Assembly (NCBI GenBank): GCA_964017235.1 | Contig: OZ024938.1 | Span: 6,377,454 to 6,441,453 of the forward strand | DNA length: 64,000 bases | Reading direction: 5' to 3' | Source of the DNA: Sabellastarte sp. h YS-2021 | Taxonomy: Eukaryota > Annelida > Polychaeta > Sabellida > Sabellidae | Part shown: piece after piece, positions 56,179 through 64,000 of the stretch | Layout of the letters: every line of letters starts with the position of its first letter | How positions within the stretch are numbered: position 1 is the first letter of the stretch | Notes under the pieces: generated by a model | What the model was told of the DNA's origin: nothing | Databases searched by the model: none | What the model saw: the letters and a program-made list of their open reading frames with translations, nothing else | Position numbers and translations under genes: made by a program

Positions 56179-56410
56179 ACCATTTCATTTTGACAAGCTT
56201 TATTCTTCAGTCAACTTAGTATTGATCAAATTCCTCATGGCTTAAAATTAATGAACTGAATGAAATACATAAAAGGAAAGAATTAAGTATATTCAAAGGG
56301 CACAATTGAATCTGTACTGAAAGTGAAGTTGTACAAAACTTGACCTGTGTTTATAATACTGTCAACAAATTGAATTTTATATGGTATCTAACATGTCCAT
56401 AGAGAATCTG

Positions 56411-58837
56411 GGAAAAATGGCCTCCTAGAAAATTGGCCTCCTAGAAAATTGGCCTCCTTATTAATTAAAAAGAATATATTACATTACATGACCAAACACC
56501 AAGTTAGTTTTAAAACTGCAATATATAAATCTTAAAGAGCCTGTAGCACCAAATTTAACATACCACTTTTTTATTTGTATATAAAGTACATCCCCACACA
56601 AAAACATTTACACTTCTCCTAGTTGCACCACGCCAATGTTTATGCCACTATTTTCACTTTTATCACTCAAATTTCCCTCCCTCTTGGAAGAAAAAAACAC
56701 AAGGCCAGAAGTCCAAAGTTTGTGTGTACAACGTCACACGATGGCAGAGATTTCCACTTGTACAAAAACACACTGTAAATGTTACAGTATTCTTGCACTT
56801 ATTTCCTTGTGTTTAAAATCTAATTATGTCTTCTGGTGTTGAAAATTGTATACAATAATCATACACAGACTCAGAAGTTGCTACTAGTGACAATAAATCA
56901 AATTTTTGAGATGATAACAGTAGCAATCATAAAGGAAGCATAGTGCTTTTATAAATCTGAAACCTTTCTGTCTGATGATGACAGTATAACTGAAAATGAA
57001 GATATGAATATAAATATTATCAGTGGTTCTTATGTCAGTAATATTTAGACTACAAAATACTGAATGTAAGTTAAACTTGTTTCAAAAGTTAACAAGATTA
57101 TTTTGATTCTATCCATATACCAAATCATAAGGGCTAATGATTTGAAAACTGGGTTTGTATATGGCAGATTTTAAAATTTTATTGGTTTACTCATTCTAAC
57201 TTCTTTCCTGAATGTTTAGCATAATAATAATTACTTCGATGGCACCATTGCTATTTATAATGAAAAAAAAAATTAAATAAACATAGTGTAGTCTTATAAA
57301 TAATCCCTTGAATTACATATGTCATTTTTTATGAAACATCTCTGCAAAGCTTGGTTTTGCTGGTATTTCATGTAAAGTTTTAAAAACTCTGCTCATAAAA
57401 CTTGTGTATATTATACTAGAAACATGAGAATTCCTGACATCAAAATTCAAACCATGGCTAGGTATGTTTTAGCTGAACTACCACAGTTGGCTTGATAAAA
57501 AGAAAAGTAATATTACGTAAACAAAAAAGAGGGGATAATTATAATTCTTTAAAGTAATCTAAAATCTGGACCTCCAATTTGATTTTGCTGAGGAATATTC
57601 TGTTGTAATTTAAATTCTGAATGAATCTTATTCATAATTCATGTGGAGAAATTTTTGAATACTGTAAAGTTAGGTTTCTTCAACAAAATTATGAATTCTA
57701 TCTACATTTTGCTGACTGAACTTGATATTCTTCTAAACCACTGCAATACCAGGATTGGAAATTCTGTGAAAAGAATTTCAAATTCTGCCATAAGAATTTA
57801 TCTGTCATGACATTTTCATGTGATATAAAAATGTGTGCATTATCAAATTCATAGAAGTTGATATTCTTGAAATTACAACATTTATTAAGAATTGTTCATA
57901 AAACCTAAACACATAATCTAGTATTGAAACATGTTATTATTGACTATATTTGAGTAGGATGTCAAATGAAAACGTACTTGAATCTAAGTATTTTTAATAA
58001 ATTAATATCAAATTACTCTTGGAATATTTCATGTCCATTGTCACTATTTTTAATAACAAAAACAAATAATAAACAAAACTTTTATTGTGCATGTGTATTT
58101 GTTTTGTTTTTTCCTGTAGATGGTTTCCAGTTTATAAAAGGTGCAAGAAATATTCTCTTTGAGTAATTATTGGTCATTTACTCAAGTAGAATAACTTTTT
58201 ATGTAAATTAAAACAATCTGATTGCACCAAACAAAAATTTACTGTACAGTTTATAGTGCAATATTACTAGGATATACAGTGGCCCTGAGAAAGCAATCCA
58301 TTTTCATACGTCACAGCATTCTGCTAACATGGCTGTTTATGTTTGAAAGCTGTGGGGAGGGAGCTGCATAAAAAGTGAAATATATCCCTTATAACTTGGC
58401 AGTTTTCAAAATGTTGTATGTAGGTGCTCTGTTTATGTGTTTTTTTAACTGGTTGTGTTTAGTTGGGTTGAGGGTGCTACAGGCTCTTTAAGGTAGAGAT
58501 AATGTATAGAATAATGTAGGTAATATATATAATGCAGAGTATGATGTAGAGAGCTATAAGTGTGACTAAGTCTTATGCAGTGAATTGTTCTTACAATCCT
58601 GAGCAGGTATTTGAATGTGTCCTGAGTATTCTTCAATCAGACATTGCTATCTTTAAAATTTAATGATGAACCTTTAATCCTGATTAGTCATCTAAGAAAA
58701 GCAAAGGGGATTATGAAGAGCATTATTAAGTAAAATTAAACTGGAGTAAACATTTGGAGCACCAAGAATCAAAGGAGACCAATTTTCCACCCTCCACATA
58801 CTTCAAGGAGGCCAATTTTCAAGGAGGCCATTTTTCC
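56411..58837. mobile_element. Foldback element with 35-bp inverted repeats
   Basis: Arms 56411-56445 and 58803-58837 match at 33 of 35 positions and begin GGAAAAATGGCCTCCT. Each arm contains two copies of GAAAATTGGCCTCCT-like subrepeats. No transposase ORF lies inside. It encloses the TTAA-flanked element at 56536-58487. No target duplication longer than two bases was seen. Confidence 0.78.
56536..58487. mobile_element. TTAA-flanked inverted-repeat element, 1.95 kb, no ORF
   Basis: Perfect 15-bp inverted repeats (AGAGCCTGTAGCACC) at 56536-56550 and 58473-58487 are each flanked by TTAA (56532-56535 and 58488-58491). The interior is AT-rich and lacks a transposase. TTAA duplication fits Kolobok or piggyBac; a TA-duplicating mariner cannot be excluded because TTAA contains TA. 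Confidence 0.72.
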
Positions 58838-60235
58838 TGTGTTTTGGTAGTTGTCATTCCATTTCATAATGGTGTATTAGTTGGGATTCCTATTTAGTTT
58901 GGACACAATTGCCACAATGCGGACCAGATTCACATATCAGCTTTTTTTAAATGTTTGAAAAACCTGTAATGTCTTCTCACAGGCTGTATTAAACTCTACA
59001 TGTGGAGTTTGTTCTTGGTATTTAAACTAAGATTGAACAAATAAAGTGCAATGATCACTAAAATACTTAATCACCACCCAGTTAAAGCTTTTCATCTCCT
59101 ACTGACGGCTTCAGATACAAACTTCTGGGTTATTGGTTTCCTGATGTGCAGACAACCTGTTTTAGGATAGAGCCAACATATTTGTAATGATTTTAGGAAA
59201 GGTGACTAACCAGTTGAAGGAATTAAAATGGTGTGGGTCACAAGATTACATTTTGGAAGTTCAGTTTGAAAAAAGTTTAAAACTTTTGAAAATTCATTTC
59301 ACTTAAATACTCAATGTTTAAGAAAATAATAATAAAATTTTTATTTAAAATTTTTGTATTTAAGTGTGATGAGAAGTTATCCCACCCCCTGTTTCGCAGG
59401 ATGGGATCTTATCCCAGTGGGAATATTGGCGATGGGTACTTTTCTTAATGGAGAATTGTCGGCATTCCATACTTTATCCTTTCACTGTGGACAGCCTGGG
59501 TCAGTATTGCTGCATATGGTTCCCCTTTGTTTGTCATGATATAATGGGTAATACATATTTCACACATTTCCTTAATGGTTTTGTGAGGTACAACCAAACA
59601 CGCTCATCCGCTTGTAGTTCTTGTTCAGTTGGCTTCATAATTTGGAAGTACACTTTGTTTTGGATCCACATATGAGTAGGATGTCCTCATTGGCATTCAA
59701 CACAACTCGGTAAATATTTTTGGTATTTGGGGACCAATTTTTTTAAATATTTAATTTGAGCTATTTGTTCTAAATATTTTATTGGGGAATTTGGGCTCAT
59801 TCTGTAAACGTGTACTACTCAAATGTGAGAATCTCTTTACAGAGCCACAAGAATGTGATCATTACATGGGAAAACAAAGCCGTTCAGATATAACTTTGAA
59901 GAAAAGTTTGCCGGGACTTAAAAGACTTGGCTTCTGTTTTTGGGAACAGGATCCAAATCTACCCGATTTGGGAAACAAGCCAGTTACTTGCTGGTGTCTC
60001 CTGGTTTTAGTGTAAAAAAATTATTATCTGCCAAGTGAGTTCTTTTGTAGAAAAAACAGTTCCCTGTAAGTTAAATGAAGTACAGGTGGTCAGGTAGTCT
60101 GGTAGACAGGTCCACGGGTAAATAATTACGATTGTAAAGTGTGCCAGTAGATCGGCAGGTAGACAGGTCAATTTTAACTGTATGATTTACCTGTATGATT
60201 GGCTTCTTACAGTGTTAATTATAAAACAATATGAA
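58838..60235. other. No recognised gene
   Basis: Several open frames of 60-77 codons (59354-60015) show no domain, and no SINE or satellite is evident. Confidence 0.35.
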
Positions 60236-60237
60236 AT

Positions 60238-60475
60238 TATTTATTTATTTATTTGGGGTTTTAACTTGTTTTTAACAATTAGCAAGTCATATCGCGACAG
60301 GTTTTGTGGGAAGAGAAAACCAGTACATGCAGTTGGTTAAGGTTCTGTACTGTAAGCTGCCGACCATCGGTAAGCAACTACCAACTTTCCCACATAAGTT
60401 TGGGGGTTTGAACTGCCAACCTCAGAGGTGGGAGGCGAGTGTGTTACCACTGTGCCACCTTGGTGCTATACAAAC
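60238..60475 (-). mobile_element. SINE-A, older copy
   Basis: The TATTTATTTATTT tail is at the left. CTTACAGT/CTGTACTGTAAGCTGCC lies in the body, and GAGGTGGGAGGCGAGTG is in the reversed head at the right. It is followed at 60475-60550 by a decayed minus-strand SINE-C-like remnant. Confidence 0.85.
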
Positions 60476-60554
60476 TCACGGTTTTATGTTCACTAGCCAG
60501 GTTCACAGTGAGAAAGGCCCTCAACATTGTCCTTGTGGGAGTCAAAACCACACA

Positions 60555-61195
60555 TGTTTTATTAAAATTTAAATGAAAATAACATCATAAATCCCTATAT
60601 ATTTTATGGACAAAACTATTTTCACTTATTTATGGGAGGGGAATTCTCCAAATCACAATTTGAACCCAGAACTTGAGACCTGGCTGTGTCCTGGCATATA
60701 TAGAGCAGAAATACTTTTCAGAAATTCTACAGAACACAATGGATTATTCACCGCAGATATAGGAACTGTAGTCAGATACGGTAGCCTTTAATTTTTGTTC
60801 AAATAAACCCGCTCAGGTCTGGTAACTCTTTGGGGTTATTAAATCCCAAGGTTGAAAGTTTGATGGTCATTCAGAATCACTGGTTGCTCTGGCAAATGAG
60901 ATGAGGTTTTTAATGCACTTTAAACAGCTAATACGCCATTCACACATACAGGTGGTTTAACCTACAGTTACAGTTATTGGGTGAAACGCCCCTGTCCTTC
61001 AACTACCGTTAAAGGTTCATATGCGACCACATATGGGTCTGAGTTATCTTTAAATTTGAGGAGTTTTTAAGAACAATTTAACAGTAAACTAACTTAGGTT
61101 TTGATTTTCACAAGGGTTTGCTACCTTTTTGGTAACTAAGAGCTAACAAATTCATTAGCAGAATTAAATCTTTGGTTTACAGGCCCCAGGATAGC
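60555..61195. other. No recognised gene
   Basis: Nothing beyond short chance ORFs. Confidence 0.35.
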
Positions 61196-61199
61196 AAAA

Positions 61200-61560
61200 G
61201 CTAGATAGTTTTATTTTTGGGCAGATAAGTTTTGATCTTTTTCCTCAAAAGAGGCAATAGAGGTTGCTTTGATTACACTGTAGGGCAGGTCATTCCAAAT
61301 CTTAGGAGCATAGAAGGCAAAAACTAGTAACAAAATGGTGAACCAACTTGTAAAGTAAAGAATGGAAAGGTGGAGCTGCCAGGTACTGTTGAGCAGGGTG
61401 ACTAACTCTGGTACTGTAGGGGCAACCGCTTAGAGACAAGGATGTTCAGAAATAGCTTGGGGAGCCAGTATGTGTTTTAGAATATTAATTGGTACTTATT
61501 TGGTTAAACACTGTCACAGTACTGGCCTGACCATACTCCATATAAGCTTGGTGATGTATC
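61200..61560 (-). mobile_element. CR1/L2-type LINE relic
   Basis: This relic is homologous, block by block, to the relic at 54,470-54,800: 'TAAGTTTTGA', 'CATTCCAAATCTTAGGAG' and 'CTTAGAGACAAGGAT' occur in the same order. It is the end of the RT ORF, with many lesions. Confidence 0.62.
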
Positions 61561-62481
61561 TAGCTGTTTTAAGTCATCTCATTCTCTCTCCATTTTGCCC
61601 CATTTCTGTCAGTAAATCTTGTATACTGTACAATTCTTGCCTTCCATGCAACACACACACAAATGTTTTGAAATGGTCAAAATTTCCACCTACACTACCC
61701 AATAAACAGTTTTTGGTTTTGCAAATGTTTGAAATAGAATGTTTGGCAAAGGTTAAAACGATGCGTACGGAAACCATTTGTAATAGAATGTTTTTAAAAA
61801 ATTTTATGTATACCGTTGATTAAACGTTTAACAATAAATGTTAGAAAAATGTTATAAATGAACATAATAATGTCTGAATAATAATGGGGTCAGAGGTCAA
61901 ATTCAATATCTCTGTATGGTTGTTGTTACATATATGGGCAATATATAAGTGCTTTGTTTAATCTAAGCTTTATGTGTTATGCAGTACTGATCCATTTATA
62001 GACTAGGGGAATTCATCTAATAACCTCAGTAATTATGTTAGTAAATTTGGGGAAACCCAATTGCCAGTAGTCTCTAGAACTTCCTTGGTGTGTCTGGTAA
62101 CAGGTGTTAAATTTAGGCTGGTTCTGTAACTGTCTAGAAGTTTCCATGCATGTATATAAGCACTGTATACAGGACCACAGATGAACTTAGTTTCCGCTGA
62201 CTATAAGGAAGGCTATTGTGTCTTGGTATATAATATTCAAGTGGATATATATAAACTGCTGTGAACTTTTACTGGACTGAACTGATACATTATCTGGATA
62301 GATTTACTGTACTTTGGAAAGACAGGTTTATACATAGGGAAGGTAAGTGCACCTTTTGTAAAATTTTTAATTTTTGGTCACTTCTCGCTCAACTAATCCA
62401 CAAAGTAGATTTGTCATCATCATATTTTTGTTTTAGTTATACATTTTTGCCATACATATATTTCCTAAAATATTCTACAAA
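61561..62481. other. Spacer, possibly including the 5' UTR of the following LINE
   Basis: A short open frame covers 61470-61823 but shows no domain. The part from about 62160 may be the 5' UTR of the LINE ORF that starts at 62482. Confidence 0.35.
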
Positions 62482-64000
62482 ATGCACCTCCTGCATTTTG
62501 CTGTTTACCTCATATTGACTGGCATCAGAGTCTGTGACTCATTTGAACCCACCACGCACTCAGGTCATCCTGTGATCATTGAGTCGGGATTTCATCCATG
62601 TGTAGATAGCATCAATTACGCCTATCTGGCTTTCCAGGGTCACTGTCGAAGGGTGACGCATAGTTTCCGGAATGTCAGTCCCTGGACATCATTGCTCCTA
62701 GCTCTTTCAGGTGATATCAGTCATAACCCGGGCCCTGCTTCTAGATCTCTTAATGGTTGTCTTCTCAACATTAGATCTATCAGAAATAAGTCAGCTTCCT
62801 TTCTGGAGTTCATCAAAGATAACAATGCTGATCTCATAGCTGTTACTGAGACATGGCTTAGGCCAGAGGATACTGAAGGTTTTATTTCTAGTATCACCCC
62901 TCCTGGTTATAAGTTCACTCATGTACCTCGAGATGTCAAGAAAGGGGGTGGAGTTGGCTTTTTCATATAGGAGGACCTGTGTTTTGAGAAAGTTTCAAAA
63001 ATCAATTGTCAGACTTTTGAGAGTACCTCGATTCAGATTAGCACTGAGGGTGCTAAAGATGTTATATTTCATGTGCTCTACAGACCCCCAAAGCTTTCAA
63101 AGTCACAATTCCTAGGCGAATTTGGCATGTTCCTCGAAGGTGCTGCTTTGTCAGGCTGTGAAAACATTCTCCTTGGTGATCTTGATTTTCATCTGTATCA
63201 CCTGGACACTAAAATTTTATTACCTCCTTGAGCAATTTAGTTTTACACAACTTGTTAATACACCCACACATATTCAGGGTCACATTCTGGATGCTCTATG
63301 CGTGAGGGATTCTTTTTCCTGGGCCATTAGCCCCAAAGTTATTGGAGGACTATCAGACCACCAGGCAATCATGTTTAGCCTTATTTTTCCTGTCAGAGAG
63401 TCCTGTAAATTTCAACGTGTTTCCATCCGTAAAATTCACAAGATAAATATTCCAGACTTCAGAGCAGATATCCTGAAATCTGACCTCATTAGATGCCTCA
63501 TTATAAACTGCCAGTCATCTGAGTCATCAATACTTTAATATCTTGAGAAGCCTCCTTGACAAACACGCCCCTATGAAGAAGAAAAATATTCCGAGACATG
63601 CAAAGACTGGTTTCATGAATTGTGACATCCTCAAGGCAAAACGACTCAAAACTCAGCCAGTAATCGTAGTCGATACCGGGCTGCGATCAATCACTATAAC
63701 TTCCTGCTTGAGAAGTCAAAATGTAACCATTATTCCAACATTGTGGCTGAAAATCAAGGAAATCCTAAGGTTTGTGGAACTGTTTCAAAAAGATTTTACA
63801 CAGGTCCTATGTTGCTGTTCTACCAGACTGTACAAATAAAACCGACCTTGCAAACACCTTTTGTAAGTTTTTCTCTGATAAAATTCTTAAAATAAGATCC
63901 ACACTCCAGTCATCAACACCATCTTCAGTCACTAGACCCAACTCCACTAAAAATATACACTGTCCTCTTTCACACCTGTGTCCGAGGAAAGTCTACTCAA
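62482..64000 (+). mobile_element. CR1/L2-type LINE, 5' half with APE endonuclease, runs off the window
   Basis: The frame from ATG 62482 includes 'LLALSGDISHNPGP', then endonuclease motifs 'LLNIRSIRNKS' and 'DLIAVTETWLRPEDT'. A TAG at 62968-62970 interrupts it, and the same frame then continues with 'HVLYRPPKLS' and 'ILLGDLDFHL' (usually GDFN). After a frameshift near 63220 come 'QLVNTPTHIQGHILD' and 'GLSDHQAIMFSL'. The last 450 bases are more degraded. The element is inactive. The RT would lie beyond 64000. Confidence 0.85.

Overview
The window looks like nuclear DNA from an invertebrate animal, most likely a mollusc or another lophotrochozoan. It is AT-rich and gene-poor. It holds two single-exon Golgi-type glycosyltransferase genes and is otherwise dominated by transposable elements, tRNA-derived SINEs and satellites. 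The lineage is an inference from the repeat content and from the glycosyltransferase types; no species-specific marker was recognised.

Region by region. Positions 766-8707 are a full-length but defective Ty3/Gypsy LTR retrotransposon. It has two ~450-bp LTRs that are about 97% identical by eye, a 4-bp target duplication, a tRNA-Leu primer-binding site, and gag interrupted by a SINE. A textbook -1 frameshift signal sits at the gag stop. The aspartic protease is present, the pol gene has lost the reverse-transcriptase core, and RNase H and integrase follow. An unusual extra ORF downstream of pol carries two C2H2 zinc fingers. Positions 9,580-10,420 are a degraded hAT-type end with a BED finger. 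Positions 13,650-17,210 carry a decayed PIF/Harbinger transposase and, on the other strand, a MADF-like companion gene. Positions 18,354-21,257 are bounded by TTAA-flanked inverted repeats.

Positions 22,189-23,727 (minus strand) encode an FUT8-like (GT23) fucosyltransferase with an SH3 domain. Positions 28,160-31,785 hold three different tandem arrays, with units of about 107, 145 and 47 bp. Positions 31,989-32,595 are a solo LTR of a Gypsy family related to the full element. CR1/L2-type LINE fragments lie at about 31.8, 34.0, 37.4-38.5, 46.9-49.3, 54.3-54.9, 61.2-61.6 and 62.5-64.0 kb.

Positions 41,598-42,130 are a nested foldback element just upstream of a GALNT-like (GT27) gene at 42,494-44,116. 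That gene has replaced two of the three metal-binding residues expected of the family. From 46 to 60 kb there are many SINE copies, several nested in each other with clear target duplications. Positions 56,411-58,837 are a foldback element enclosing a second, TTAA-flanked inverted-repeat element.

The two host genes are both type II membrane glycosyltransferase-like proteins with accessory C-terminal modules (SH3 and ricin-B lectin), so both probably act in the secretory pathway. Nothing shows that they work together. No rRNA, functional tRNA, CRISPR array or bacterial-type operon was seen.
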